DNA of 64,000 nt from Salvia splendens (GCF_004379255.2 NC_056050.1:11531410-11595409); one strand, 5' to 3'; numbered from the stretch's first letter, positions 22,243 to 33,872 are shown. Numbers and translations: made by a program. Notes: a model not told the origin generated them from the sequence alone.

Positions 22243-25200
22243 CTACTCTCGTTCATCATCTCTCACCCGAAGATTGGGGACTCCCATTTCGTCCATCCGG
22301 ATGATGGCTCTAATCCTTCTTGGAACATTTTGTGGGGACATTTGTTGGAAATTATCTTGTTCCACTCCCATATTGGCGAGCATATCAGCCGCTTTGTTGC
22401 CCTCCCTATGAATGAAGGTGGCCCGGAAAATATGTCCACGTTTGAAGCCATGCAAAAGGGCCATGACGCGGCGAACTTGTGTCGGGCCCCAAGTCGTGCC
22501 ATTGAGCAACTTAATAGCTTGTTCCGCATCTAATTCAATCCATATGGGTAGGTTGAACGCCTTCGCTACCTCCAACCCATAGTGTATGGCCATGAGCTCG
22601 GCCTCAAGAGCCGATTGAACGACGAGGGGGGTTGCAAATGCTGCAAGTAATTTCCCATTGTGGTCCCGAACAAGACCCCCTCCGCCACCCTTGTTTGTTG
22701 CCTCAAAGAACGCCCCATCCGTGTTAAGCTTGATCCATGTGCGTTCCGGGGGGTGCCACTTAACCGGCATAACTAACGGTCTCGGCCCCCTTGTCTCGGG
22801 GTGATTCGGAGGGCTCATTCCAAGTTTCACTCCCTTCCAATGCTTCGGCTTGATGTGACCATTGGTCATGTTGTTGTGGATGAACATGTGAACCTGCCAA
22901 ACAACGTTGTACGGTTTGAACTGAATTTGCTCATGTCGACTCCTATTCCTCTCCGCCCAAAGGAACCACAGAATGAGGTATGGAATGACTCGACTAAGGT
23001 GTCTCCTATCATGCTGTTGGGTCCTAGCGAACCACACTTGCAACCTGTCCGGGATGGTGTCGTTCACCCTAAGAGATGGGGCCGAGCCTTCGAACCAACC
23101 GTCGAACTCCCTCCAGACACATGCTGCTCCCCACCCTCGGATGAAGAGATGTTGAAGGGACTCGGTGTTAGGCCTCCGTGGGCAGCATTGGCACTTCGAC
23201 GCAAGCTTAATCTTCCTCCATTGGAGCTTGGAGTCAACCGGTATCCTGTTTGACAATAATCGCCAATTGAAGATTGCAATAGATTTTGTAAGGCCAGCCC
23301 TCCAAATGTCGTCGAGACCTTGGATTCTCGGCCTTTGCGTACGAATAGTCTCCCAGGTCGTAGTGAGCGAGAACTCCCCGAGCCGAGAAAGCTTCCATCG
23401 AGGGACGTCCGGTTCTCCCGCGACGATTGGGGTATAGAGGATTTGTGTGATAACCTCTTGTGGCATTCCAGCCTGGTTGTGAAGTTGACGTAACTTAGCC
23501 TCATCCCAAGTTCCACCCCCAATGTAGTCCGAGACCTTGGCCGATGAGGCGCCCCTATCGTCAAGGCAGATCTCGCGAATGGGAGATTCACCAAGCCAAA
23601 TGTCATCCCAAAAGTAGGCATCGCCCTGACCGATCACCCATCTAATGTGCGGATTTGCTTGATTTCTCACTTTCATTAGCCGCTTCCATGTCGGGCTACT
23701 TCTCCCCGAAGGGGAGGTCGCAAGGGGGGAGTTTTTATGACAATACTTGGCCTTCATGTATCTAGCCCAAAGTGAATTTTGCTCCCGGAACCTCCACCAA
23801 AGTTTGATACTGAAGGCTCGGAGGACTTCTTTGGTCTTACGAATGCCGAGACCCCCTTCAGGGGTGGGGAGGCAGATCTGATCCCACCCAATCCAATGTG
23901 TCTTTTTTCTCTCTGTTGACGATCCCCAGAAGAATCGGGCCATCTGCTGATCCAATTGCTTAAGGGCCCCGGATGTTGGTTCAATGGTCTGGAAAATGTG
24001 CAGCGGCACCGCTTTAAGTGTGCTTTGGAGAAGTGTAAGCCTACCTCCAAAGGAGAGGTGTCGATGAGCCCACCCCGAGATTTGTGCAGCAATCTTTTCT
24101 CGAAGGAACATAAACATATCTTTACGTTTGACACCACGATAAATAGGAACTCCAAGGTACAAAAATGGGAAAGTACCTCGTGCGAAGCCTCGTTCATTTT
24201 GTATAATGTTGGCGCACCCTTCATGTTGTTCGGCAATGTAGAAGTTGCTTTTTGCCAAGTTAATCTGCTGCCCGGAAACCCCGGCATATGTCTCCAAGCA
24301 AGTCCGCAGCCGCCTAAGAGGTCCCTCCGCTGCTTGTGTGAATATCACAATGTCATCGGCGTAGGCGAGGTGGCTTATTTCCATGCAGTGGCGAGTTGCT
24401 CTAAAAGTCATCTCTTTCTTTCCCAAAATGAGCTTGTCTAATTTTCTCGAGAGGTACTCAGCTGCAATTACAAAAAGTGTCGGAGATATTGGATCTCCCT
24501 GTCTGAGGCCGCGGGTGGACTTAAAGAACCCGGAGGGGGCGCCATTGACCAGCACCGAGAACCAACACGAGCCCACACATCTCTCAATTAAAGAGACCCA
24601 CGGGGCCGGGAAACCCATCCGGTATAGCACTTTCAAAAGGAAGGGCCATTGTACTCGGTCGTAGGCCTTAGCCATATCAATTTTTACCGCGACATTAGGG
24701 GCCGGTGCACATCTCGAGAGCTCATGGAACATCTCCTGTGCCAAAAGGACATTATCATTGAGGAGCCGTCCCTTCACAAATCCACTCTGGTTTGGTGAGA
24801 TAACCATAGGGATGAGCGAAGTCATTCTCTTCGACATTATCTTTGTGATAATCTTGTTGACGACGTTGCACAGGCTAATGGGGCGGTAGTCGCTCCATGA
24901 CTCCGGCACAAGCTTTTTTGGGATGAGGATAATGTTTGTGGCCGTGACGCTACGTGGGAGGTAGGCACCCCCGAAGAATTGGCCAATAGCCGCCACCACG
25001 TCCGGCCCAACCGGCGCCCAACAGGCCTGGTAGAACAAGGCCGTGAAACCATCCGGCCCTGGGGCACTATCCCCAGAGATGTCAAAGACAGCCTTTTTAA
25101 CTTCCTCTGCGGATGGGGGGTCGGGAAGAGCAGCCACTTCATCCAAGGGAGGGAGTTGATGGATCAAATCAAGGTCTGGCTCGGACAAAGTGAGGGGCCC

Positions 25201-26403
25201 CGGGGCCAGGAGATCTTGGAAGAACTCCACCGCCGAACTTCTAATCTCCATTTCGTCCGAGATCTCCCGACCGCCCACATTGATCTTGTGGATGCGCATG
25301 CGGATCCTTTTTTGTTTGACCCAACTTTGGTAGAATTTAGTATTCTTGTCGCCCTCCCCTAGCCATCTTAGGGTAGCCTTTTGTCGCCAGAAGTCCTCCT
25401 CCATTTTAAGGAGTCGAATGTACTCAGCAATGCATCTATTGATCTCTGTCTTGTTCTCCGGGGTTGACCTTTCTTCGAAATCGCTTTGGGCCAGTGCGAT
25501 TTTCACCTCCATATCCCTGAGGTTGTTATGGATGTTCCCAAAGGTCTCCTTGTTCCACACCTTTAGGATTCTCTTTAGTCGAGCAAGTTTGATTTGGAAA
25601 TTGAGGAGGCCTTCGGACTCCGTCGGTTGGCTCCAATCTCCCCGAACAAGGTCCTCAAATCCCTCGTGCTTAACCCACATGTTTTGGAACCTGAATGGCC
25701 TACCCCCGCTGTTGTTGCTTGTCACTTTGCATCTTACCAACACAGGCTCGTGGTCCGAGGCAATCCGGGGCAGGTTCGTCACCCGAGTAGATTCCAAGGT
25801 TTATGCCCATCGTTCGTTCACAAGGATTCTATCCAATCTTTCAAAAAGGCCATTCTTGGCCCACATGAACTCTGACCCATCAAATCCCGGGTCTAGTATC
25901 CTGCAGTCCTCAATGGCCTCCGCAAAGTCCACCATTTCAGCTTGGCGGTTTGTGTCACTCCCTACTCTGTCTCGCGGATGGAGAATGGTATTGAAGTCCC
26001 CTCCAATCATCCAGGGTGTACCCTCCAAAAGTATAGAGCACTCCCTCAATTCATCCCATAAATGAAGTCGTTCGGTCCTCGTGCATTTTGCGTAAATCGC
26101 CAAGACACACAAGTGGCTAGCAAGGCGAGGAGATCCAAAGCGGCCGGATAGGGCCTGATCCGTATCTCTCTCGGCCGCGAAGCTGGCCCCTTCCTCAACA
26201 AACACCCAGATCTTCCCATTTCTATTCGAGCCTTGGAAAGCCAGCCCCAAAGCCTTTGAGAACTTCTCCGGGTTAGGGCTTGTGAGCGGCTCCATTATTG
26301 CAAGAAAGTGAATATTATGAGTCTTAATTAATCTTTTAAGAACATTTTGGGTAGGCGCGTTAGCAACTCCCCTAACGTTCCAAAACATAAAGTTGACAGA
26401 CAT
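22243..26403 (-). pseudogene. LINE ORF2: endonuclease, reverse transcriptase, RNase H
   Basis: A 1,386-codon frame with a single in-frame TAA at 25801-25803. Residues about 1-225 are an AP-type endonuclease (FWNVRG, AIMEP, IGGDFNT, and after the stop IASDHEPV). Reverse transcriptase follows: SAPGPDGF, YRPISLCN, VKIDMAKAYDR (catalytic Asp), GLRQGDPIS, and LAYADDIVI (YADD, about residue 681). Then a zf-RVT region (KSIAIFNWRLLSNRIP, CQCCPRR) and a C-terminal RNase H (LNTDGAF, ALEAELMA, IELDAEQA, HREGNKAADML) with all four acidic positions present. ORF2 nicks target DNA and copies LINE RNA into it in the nucleus. The start ATG at 26403 lies 2 nt after the ORF1 stop, suggesting reinitiation. The stop separates most of the endonuclease from the RT. 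Confidence 0.93.
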
Positions 26404-26405
26404 GA

Positions 26406-28022
26406 TTAATGGGGAAGTATCTTACCCAGTGACCGTGAGAGGTCCCCCTGAAATTCCACCATTCGTAGTCGGTCCTCTCCTAGGCATTCCTCCTCATGCA
26501 TGAGCATGGGATCTTCCCCATCGGCAAAAGGGATGGTTCGGGGAATCCCCTCTTTATCTCCCTCCCCCTCCAGTTCATCATCATCTTCTAAGAAGTCTTC
26601 ATTTTCCATGAGAGAATAGTATTGATTGGACCTTAGGACGTTTCGGGCTGCTTGAGACCCTCGGCCCCTTGCCGCTCCCCGTGCGCCCCCTCTCCAACAA
26701 GTGAACGCTCCTCGTCGTGAGGGCGTGTACCCGTTCGTGGCTCCATGGAATTCACCACCACGATGGGTAGAGCTAGCAAGCACTCCGACGGTTTTAATGA
26801 AGGTTTTTCGGCCATAGGAACTCTCACCACCTTCATGGACGCGTACAACCGGAGCCAGGTCAAAGTTTCCATGCACTTCGCCCATGATTTCCGGACCTGA
26901 CCACTTCCTCGGCTCGGAGCCATTAGCCGAGGATCCGGCCTTTGGCTGCCCCTTCGACCCTTTGTTTTTCTTTTGATGTTTCCACTCGTTAGTGCTAGCC
27001 ATTTTCTTTGGTTGTTCCGTTTTGTCCCTTCCCCCTTGACTCTCATGGTGTGGCTGTCTCGGTGTTACATTATTGTAGTTCCTCTTCGGGGGACGCTCAC
27101 CATTGCCCGCCGCGTAACACACCTCACTTTTGTGTCCTACATGCCTACATTCCATGCAATATGCCGGGATCTTGTCCCATTTCACTTTTAGCACCGTCTC
27201 ACGTCCACAAATATCTAGGATGAACTCCTCGGGAGGTGGCTTCGTGATGTCAATCTCAATGAAAATGCGAGCAAATGAAAGTCTCGACTTGTTGGCCGTT
27301 GCACGATCCACTTGTATCGGGGTTCTAAGCAATTTACCGATTGCAAAGAGGGTGGCGTGATCAAAAAGGTGGATTGGGAGGCCAATGATGTTGCACCAAA
27401 CTGCCGCGATCGGGGACTCACAATACGCATCAAAATCCGGGGACCACTTGAAAACCCTCATGGGATGCCGATCAATAAACCACACCGGCGTCCCTTTCGG
27501 ACCACTAAGCAATCGGGCATAATCCGCCATATCCTCGAATTGAAGAAATATATGCTTAGCATTAATATATTTCCATGTAAAACCTTTATTGAATTTGATA
27601 TTATCTAATGCCTTTTGTATTTGGTATGAAGTGGGTATAGAGTGGGAGAACTTACCCACAATGGCGTGCCCAATGCTCGAGGCTAGTTTTTTGACTTCCG
27701 CTCCGGAGAAGTAGATTGCCGGAATGCCATTGGAAGTAGTCGCAAAGCCAATATTTGGGATGTTATCCGGCTCAAATACTTTCGGCCCTTCGATGTTCGA
27801 CGACATCCGAACCATATCCGCCATGCTCTTGGGTGCGCTTGTGTTCCGCGCACCATCTTCATTTCCTTCGGGTTGGGAGTTTCTCATTGAGGCCTTGTGC
27901 CGCGTCGCCCAAGCGTTGCCTAGTGGTTCGGCTCCAACCAAGGCTTGCGGTCCACGGTGCTCGCACATATCGACCATCGGCGTGTCATCCTTGGCCGGCC
28001 TCCCATCCGCAACCGAGGCCAT
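26406..28022 (-). CDS. LINE ORF1 protein of the autonomous element (DUF4283-type + CCHC)
   Basis: A 538-residue open frame. Residues about 115-280 form the DUF4283-type domain (AIVGKFSHSIPTSYQIQKAL, WKYINAKHIFLQF, MRVFKWSPDFDAY), about 280-320 the zinc knuckle CMECRHVGHKSEVC, followed by a Lys/Gly-rich basic tail with RGGARGAARGRG, and an acidic end (LEDDDELEGEGDKEG). It should bind LINE RNA as a chaperone. The start is uncertain: the related element at 36-37.4 kb has further ORF1-type sequence upstream, and the same region here (28023-28416) is in other frames, so this ATG may be internal. It is recognisably related to, but clearly diverged from, ORF1 of the ORF1-only family. Confidence 0.8.
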   Translation of the reverse strand: MASVADGRPAKDDTPMVDMCEHRGPQALVGAEPLGNAWATRHKASMRNSQPEGNEDGARNTSAPKSMADMVRMSSNIEGPKVFEPDNIPNIGFATTSNGIPAIYFSGAEVKKLASSIGHAIVGKFSHSIPTSYQIQKALDNIKFNKGFTWKYINAKHIFLQFEDMADYARLLSGPKGTPVWFIDRHPMRVFKWSPDFDAYCESPIAAVWCNIIGLPIHLFDHATLFAIGKLLRTPIQVDRATANKSRLSFARIFIEIDITKPPPEEFILDICGRETVLKVKWDKIPAYCMECRHVGHKSEVCYAAGNGERPPKRNYNNVTPRQPHHESQGGRDKTEQPKKMASTNEWKHQKKNKGSKGQPKAGSSANGSEPRKWSGPEIMGEVHGNFDLAPVVRVHEGGESSYGRKTFIKTVGVLASSTHRGGEFHGATNGYTPSRRGAFTCWRGGARGAARGRGSQAARNVLRSNQYYSLMENEDFLEDDDELEGEGDKEGIPRTIPFADGEDPMLMHEEECLGEDRLRMVEFQGDLSRSLGKILPH

Positions 28023-28416
28023 GTTCTCGGTCGTCTCGGTAGCCTTGTCGGGGGCCGAGGGCCCTGACGTAGCTCGATGTGGTGTGGCGTCCGGCTGTGG
28101 GGGTTGGCTCGGGAGTGGCCGACCACTTTCGAAGGCGTCTCAGATTTTGCGGGTCCCGCCTCGTTCAAGGGGAGGGAAATCCTCGACCGATGGGCCATTT
28201 GCTACCGAGAGTGGTTCGGGGGTTGGTCCGGAGGTCCATGGTAGGGCGAGGTTTGGTCCGGCATTTTCGGCTAGGTCCGCCGGCCATTTGTCTCCGAGAA
28301 GGGGCTGCGCCACCATGGAGTCTAACATCTCCGACGTGTCAAGGGTGACAAGATGCAAGAGGAGGTTGGTAGGATTTGGTTGCACATGGCCTCCCAAGTC
28401 TAGTGTTATATGAGTC
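28023..28416 (-). pseudogene. N-terminal ORF1 region of the autonomous LINE, frameshifted
   Basis: Minus-strand sequence encodes MLDSMVAQPLL and YEDFPPLERG-like segments (VEDFPPLERGG near 28155-28190) that match the ORF1 N-terminal part at 36700-36900, but in a different frame from 26406-28022. At least one indel near 28130-28150 separates them. It ends abruptly at the poly(A) of the next LINE (28417). Confidence 0.65.
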
Positions 28417-28664
28417 TTTTTTTTTTTAATCAAAAGCACCACGAGGGTGGAGGGTTAAGGCGGACCCACACCTGTGCATTACTAAGGACAATTGCAATGA
28501 AAAACTATGAACACCGAGCCGCCTAAAAGTGACGGCTCGCCAAAACCAATTAGAGTACAACGAGGGCCTCCCTACCAAGTAGAGTGGTCATCAATGTACT
28601 CTTCACTATTCTATTACAATTAACATGATGTAACCTTCACATCACAAAATCCAAGATCTGTCAC

Positions 28665-30467
28665 TTAATTGAGGCCCACAATAGGGATACCCCCGCGATG
28701 AACGATCCCTCCCGGATCAAGTTCCTCGATAAAGCCTTCCTTCTCCCGGTTGGGGAGCCCACATGAGACATTCATTGAGCAAGTGCTCGGCTCGTTCGCA
28801 CTAGAGTCATCCCGATCGAATGACACCGTGGCGACATTGTCTTTCAAACCCAAATTGTCGATGTGTTGAGCTTTGGAGTGCATGTCTCCCTTATGTGCCT
28901 TGCCTTTCCTCTTCCTCGACACCAGAATCCATCCTCGTCCATGCTTGGTTGACTCCCAAGGGGCGCTCGAGCAGCCAACGGATCGACGTTCATTGTACCC
29001 TCCTTCTTCTTCTCTTGGTTGCCACTATCTTTTTCCTTGTTCGTGTGATCAATGTTCGGTGAGGTGCCAACCCTAATCGCAGCCTTTGGACGCCATTCTC
29101 GACGGATGATCTTGTGATCGTGGCTAGGGTAGAACGCCTTGGTTGGTGTTCGGTAATCCTTGCCTCGCCCCTTCCTTCCCAACGCATGACACTCATCAAT
29201 GACATGCCCAACATGCTTACAATTCTCGCAAAACAATGGGATACGGTCCCATGCTACTTTGTGTCTTGAATTTTTGCCTAGGATGTTTAGCATGATCTCC
29301 TCCGTTGGGAGGTTGGAGATATCAATCTCAACACATATCCTAGCAAAAGAGAGCCGGGTTTGATTGATTGTGGCATGGTCCGCTTGTAACGGCTTGCCTA
29401 ATAGCTTGCCGATCGCCATGAGGGCCGATTCCTCAAAAAGATGGGCCGGTAGTCCCATGATATTGCACCACACGACAACGATGGGCCACTCAAAGAACGT
29501 ATCAAAGTCCGGCGCCCATTTGAACACCCTCATTGGGTAAATGTCAACAAACCAAACCGGACTCCCATTAGGATGTGCTTGGCATTCAAGTATTTCCAAG
29601 TGAAAGAACCAACTAGCCCCATACCCCTTAAGCTTTTTTTAATTTGGAATTGAAGTAGGATGTGCTTGGCATTCAAGTATTTCCAAGTGAAAGAACCAAC
29701 TAGCCCCATACCCCTTAAGCTTTTTTTAATTTGGAAAGAAGAAGGGAGTGAGTGGGAAAACTTCCCAACAATGGCTAGTCCTAGTTTCTCCGAGAGATAT
29801 TCCATTTCAACATCGGTAAAGGAGAGATAAGGTGTACCTTCAAAGTCTCCGGCTGTCCCCAAAGGTGTGACCTTGCCGGCGTCGAGTGGGATTGGCTCGT
29901 CCTTATGGGTTTTATGTGGTGTTGAGGCTCCCACCTTGCACCCCGTCCCCCAATGTGCGAACAAGTTTTTAGCCTACTTCCATGCATTCGCCGGCGGGAC
30001 CAGGTTTTCCGGCGGCCGGCCGTCGGTGCCATGGTCCCTCTTGTCTCCATCAATGCCGAATTGGGTGTGGATAGCACATGGTGCTGAATTTGAATTCAAA
30101 ATGGCATTTACCTCAAATGGACCATCATTCTCTTGCTCAAGCAAAGTAACCTTTGTCTTTTCCTTCTTTTGTGAGTCACATGCCAACCCATCCTCTAGGC
30201 TAGGCGTCACATGGAGGGGTGTACTTGCATTGGTCTCCTTGTTGACCATCTCATACTCCAAGCATGAGACATCAAGGTCCCGGCCAGCCGGCACCGGCGC
30301 AATTCCGGCCATCCCCTCACCATGAAGACCTTCCAAATCTTTTGTCGAAGCTTTCTCATTCTTTGCCATTTGAGCTAAGGAGCTCAACATCTCCCCAATA
30401 AGAGCTTGCTTAACATCCGACGACCCCCCCCCCCCTTCACCATGGATTTTGCCGACGAGTCCATCAG
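28665..30467 (-). pseudogene. LINE ORF1 (ORF1-only family), with internal duplication and deletion
   Basis: In order on the minus strand: N-terminal segment MADGLVGKIHGEG and an Ala/Met/Glu-rich linker (29974-30467), ENLVPPANAWK, DUF4283-type domain start (29750-29830), then a 29-residue segment (QIKKSLRGMGLVGSFTWKYL...) present twice in tandem, a jump from AKHIL directly to the PNGSPVWFVD region, then the knuckle CENCKHVGHVIDEC and a C-terminus ending GIPIVGLN. A stop precedes NLFAHWG, and a frame change near 28920 splits the C-terminus. The jump removes about 20 codons of the domain. Confidence 0.8.
29571..29744 (-). repeat. 87 bp direct tandem repeat inside ORF1
   Basis: Two adjacent copies with 87-base spacing (ggatgtgcttggcattcaag begins at 29571 and 29658). 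87 is divisible by three, so the reading frame is kept and 29 residues are duplicated. No other ORF1 copy in the window has it. Confidence 0.9.
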
Positions 30468-30603
30468 CCATTACCGATGTAGAAACGGAATTTCTCTTGG
30501 AGAAACTAGGACTAGCCATTGTTGGGAAGTTTTCCCATTCACTCCCCTCTACTTCCCAAATTCAAAAAAGCTTAGGGTGTATGGGGCTAGTTGGTTCCTT
30601 CAC
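30468..30603 (+). pseudogene. LINE ORF1 fragment, left part of a split copy
   Basis: Plus-strand ORF1 from TDVETEFLLEKLGL to LVGSFT. It is interrupted by the full-length minus-strand ORF1-only LINE and resumes at 33061. The 5' boundary at about 30468 is a head-to-head junction with another ORF1 LINE. Confidence 0.8.
30588..30603. repeat. Target-site duplication, left copy, of LINE 30604-33044
   Basis: tagttggttccttcac, identical to 33045-33060. It is ORF1 sequence of the host copy. The 16 bp length is typical of L1-type target-primed reverse transcription. Confidence 0.9.
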
Positions 30604-33044
30604 TTTTTTTTTAACACACCCCAATGGGCGGAGGGTTGAGGCGGACCCACACCTGTGCATTACCAAAACCATTGGTTACAAACAAACATACACTGAGTCG
30701 CCCAAAAGTGACGACTCGCCAAGGCATGACAAATTAGAGTACAACGAGGGTCTCCCTAACAACTAGAGGTGGTCATCTATATACTCTCAAAATCCAATTA
30801 CCATTTGATACAACCTTTGTATCCCCAACACTTCCGTCCATCACCTAGCTAAGGCCCGCAATAGGGATACCTTTGCTAGGTACATGCCCTCCTGGATCAA
30901 GGTCCTCGATGTGGCCCTCTATCTCCCGGTTGGGGCGCCCACATGCGACACTCATGGAGCTAAAGCTCGCGTCATTCGCACCCGATGGGACACTCCCAAA
31001 TGTCACCGTAGCAACATTCTCCTTCAAATGCCAATCATCAACGTGTGGAGCCTTGGTGTGCATATCGCCCTCATGCACTTTTCCTTTCCTCTTCCTTGAC
31101 ACCAATTGGAAGCCATCCCCATCCACACTTGGGTGACTCCTACTAGCCACTCTTGACTTCGACGATCCCGCACCCAATGTACCCTCGATGTACTCCGCGT
31201 GGTTGTTACAATCTTTGGGCTTCTCCAACTGTCCAATGGACGATGGAGTGCCGGGCCGAGCATTCGCCTTTGGGCGCCACTCACGGTGGATGATCTTGGC
31301 GGCATGGCTTGAGAGGTTCTCCTTGTATGGTGCTCGGCGACCCTTGTCTCTACCCCGAGACTTCCTTCCCGCTGCATGGCAATCCTCTTTCTCATGCCCA
31401 ACATGTTTACAATTATCACAAAACAATGGAATACGGTCCCATGCCACTTTGTACCTCGAGTCTTTGCCTCGGATATTAAGGATGATCTCTTCCGTCGGGG
31501 GAGCAGAGATGTTAATCTCTACGCAAATCCTCGTTAAGGAGAGTCGACTTTGATGTATTGTGGCATGATCGGCTTGTAGTGGCTTGCCAAGGAGCTTACC
31601 GATTGCCAAGAGGGCCGATTCCTCATAGAGATGAGCCGGTATACCCAATATGTTACACCACACGGCAACAATTGGCGACTCAAAGAACGTGTCAAAATCC
31701 GGCGCCCACTTGAACACCCTCATCGGATGGCTATCAACATACCAATTCGGACTCCCATTAGGGCCATTTAGCACCTTAGCATAATCGGCCACCTCTTGAA
31801 ATTGGAGTAAAATATACTTAGCATTCAAGTATTTCCATGTGAATGCTCCAACTAGCCCCATGCCACTAAGGCTTTTTTGAATTTGGGTTGTGGACGGGAG
31901 TGAATGGGAGAACTTCCCGACAATAGCTAACCCTAGCTTCTCCGAAAGAAAATCCGTTTCAAAATCGGAAAAGGAGAGCGATGGCGTACCTTCATAAAAG
32001 CCGGCTGTCCCCAAAGGCTTGGTCTTGCCGTCGTCCAAGGGGATTGGCTCGGGCTTTCGATTTGGGGCCGATGAACTCTCCACGGCCCCGGTCCCTCGGC
32101 GGTTGGAGTGATTCATTGCCGCCTTCCACACATTCGCTGGAGGTGCCAGCGTTTCCAGTGAATATTCCGGCGGTGCCAGCTTTTCCGGCGACGGCTCCGG
32201 CGGTTGTGCCACGGGGGCACTGTCTTCCATGCGTGCATCAGCCTCAAGGTGGAGGAAAGTAGCACATGGTGTTGCTTGTGAGTACAACTTGTCATTTTCC
32301 CATTTGGAGCAACACCTTCTTCCCCATGCAAAGTGGTCTTTGTTTCTACCTCTTTTTGCAAGTCACATGATTCCAACACATCACATGCCACCCCATCATC
32401 TAGCCTAGGACCCATGTGATGCATTGTACTTGCACCGGTTGGGTGTTGGTCCAGCTCACTCCGGCTCGCCGGCGCCGAAGAAATTCCGGCCACCTCCTCG
32501 GAGTTGGGCATCTCCATTGCAATCTTGGGAGGGCGCCCTTCATTTGCCATTTGAGCTAACGAGCTCAACATCTCACCAATATGGGCTTGCCTAAGTTCCG
32601 GCGATCCCCTCCCTTCACCATGTGCCTCAGCGCTAGGTTCTCTACCATTTCAAATGACATCTTCTTTTTGGCCCTACAAACATCCGATCCAAATTCTGAT
32701 CCAGCACAAGCGAGGCCTCTTCGTGGCTTCTCCGGATGTGGCGTACCTGCCCGCTTTGTTTTGGGTCTTGCATTCGAGTGGAAGTTCCATTCCGTCAAAG
32801 AGAGGGGTTGCGTTGTGGAGCTAACCGCCGTGATATCCCCCTCCGGTAGCTCACCACCGGATTTCACCATGGGATCAGGTGCAAGCACATGTCACCTCCG
32901 GACGGACGAGAGAAACCTTGGCCGAGAGACCGCGCGTGTCCCTCGGCTGCCCCGTCGGCGGGGAAGACGCCTAGTTACCGTCGACGTCGAGGAGTTTAGA
33001 GAGAGAAGTTAGAGAGAAGGGAGAGCGTTTTTGAAGTAGGATGT
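30604..33044 (-). mobile_element. Full-length ORF1-only LINE with target-site duplication
   Basis: About 2,441 bp, minus strand, poly(A) at 30604-30612, bounded by a 16 bp duplication (30588-30603, 33045-33060). The host ORF1 reads straight through when the insert and one duplicate are removed. It contains a 5' leader with purine/pyrimidine-rich gagagaagggagag motifs (32990-33030), ORF1, a 3' UTR and a stem-loop (30617-30630). No endonuclease or RT is present, and ORF1 is followed directly by the tail. It serves as the reference copy for the family. Confidence 0.92.
30845..32888 (-). pseudogene. LINE ORF1 of the full-length ORF1-only element
   Basis: The C-terminal 480 residues are one open frame (30845-32287): Pro/Glu-rich linker (LAPPEYSLETLAPPANVWKA), DUF4283-type domain, knuckle CDNCKHVGHEKEDC, basic RKSRGRDKGRR segment, SRKRKGKVHEGDMHTK, and a C-terminus ending GIPIAGLS. 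The N-terminal part (MVKSGGELPEGDI to FEMVENLAL) lies at 32565-32888 with two frame changes (near 32570-32620 and 32290). It is very similar to copies A and B, so it shares a recent source with them. The protein is inferred to bind its own RNA. Confidence 0.85.
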
Positions 33045-33060
33045 TAGTTGGTTCCTTCAC
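33045..33060. repeat. Target-site duplication, right copy, of LINE 30604-33044
   Basis: tagttggttccttcac, repeating 30588-30603. It is followed immediately by the continuation of the interrupted ORF1 (ttggaaatacttgaacgcc). Confidence 0.9.
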
Positions 33061-33872
33061 TTGGAAATACTTGAACGCCAAGCACATTCTACTTCAATTC
33101 CAAGCTATGGCTGACTATGCTAAGGTCTTAAGTGGACCTAATGGGAGTCCAGTTTGGTTTGTTGACATTCACCCAATCAGGGTGTTCAAGTGGGAGCCTG
33201 ACTTTGATACGTTCTTCGAGTCGCCGATAGTTGTCGTGTGGTGCAATATCATGGGAGTTCCGGCTCACCTCTTTGAGGTATCGACCCTCATGGATATCGG
33301 CAAGCTTCTAGGCAAGCTGCTACAAGTGGACCATGCCACTATCAACCAAACTCGGCTTTCCTTTGCTAGGATTTTTGTCGAAATCTATATCTCCAACCCA
33401 CCGACGGAGGAGATTATACTAAGCATCCTAGGCAAAGAATCAAGACACAAAGTGGCATGGGACCGTATCCCGCTGTTTTGCGTGAATTGTAAACATGTTG
33501 GACACATCATTGATAAGTGTCATGCGTTGGGAAGGAAGGGGCGTCTTGGAAGTAAGGATTACCGAACACCAACAAAGGTGCAGCACCCTAACCATGACCC
33601 CAAGATCATCCGCCCTGAACGGCTCCCAAAGGAGGCGAATAGGGTTGGCACTTCACCGAGCATTGATCACACGAACAAGGAGAAAGATAGTGGCAACCAA
33701 AAGAAGGACAAGGAGGGCGTTATGGACGCCCAACCGTTGGTCCCAAGAGCACCCTTTGAGAGGCAACCTAGCGTGGACGAGGATGGGTTTCAATTGGTGT
33801 CAAGGAAGAGGAAAGGCAAGGCACATAGGGGAGACATGCATTCCAAAGCTCCAAATCTCGACAATTTACGCT
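33061..33872 (+). pseudogene. LINE ORF1 fragment, right part of the split copy
   Basis: Continues from 30603 with WKYLNAKHILLQFQAMADYAKV, through MDIGKLLGKLLQVDHATINQ, knuckle CVNCKHVGHIIDKC and SRKRKGKAHRGDMH, to NLDNL. It then joins the minus-strand tail at 33873, the same junction as at 21246. It is open throughout, although 3'-truncated by that joint. Confidence 0.82.

Larger units (their letters stand above)
21985..28416 (-). mobile_element. Autonomous L1-clade LINE, nearly intact
   Basis: Minus-strand LINE with poly(A) (T-run 21985-21998), 3' stem-loop, 3' UTR, ORF2 (22243-26403) and ORF1 (26406-28022, plus a decayed N-terminal part to 28416). The 5' end is lost to the insertion of another LINE at 28417. 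Its 3' end interrupts a plus-strand ORF1 fragment. With only one nonsense codon in ORF2 and an open ORF1, it is the best-preserved potential source of retrotransposition enzymes in the window. Confidence 0.9.
28417..30467 (-). mobile_element. ORF1-only LINE, minus strand, rearranged
   Basis: Poly(A) end at 28417-28427 next to the 5' region of the autonomous LINE, a stem-loop CACC-ctcgt-GGTG on the minus strand (28437-28449), a 3' UTR with the family signature, then ORF1 without any ORF2. The 5' end is lost at a head-to-head junction near 30467 with a plus-strand ORF1 piece. A run of twelve or more C lies at 30424-30436. The body contains an 87 bp tandem duplication and a deletion. Confidence 0.8.

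Noticed and set aside
30424..30436. Poly(C) run as a functional element
   Set aside because: It sits in a decayed ORF1 at a junction. A homopolymer expansion or sequencing artefact is enough to explain it.
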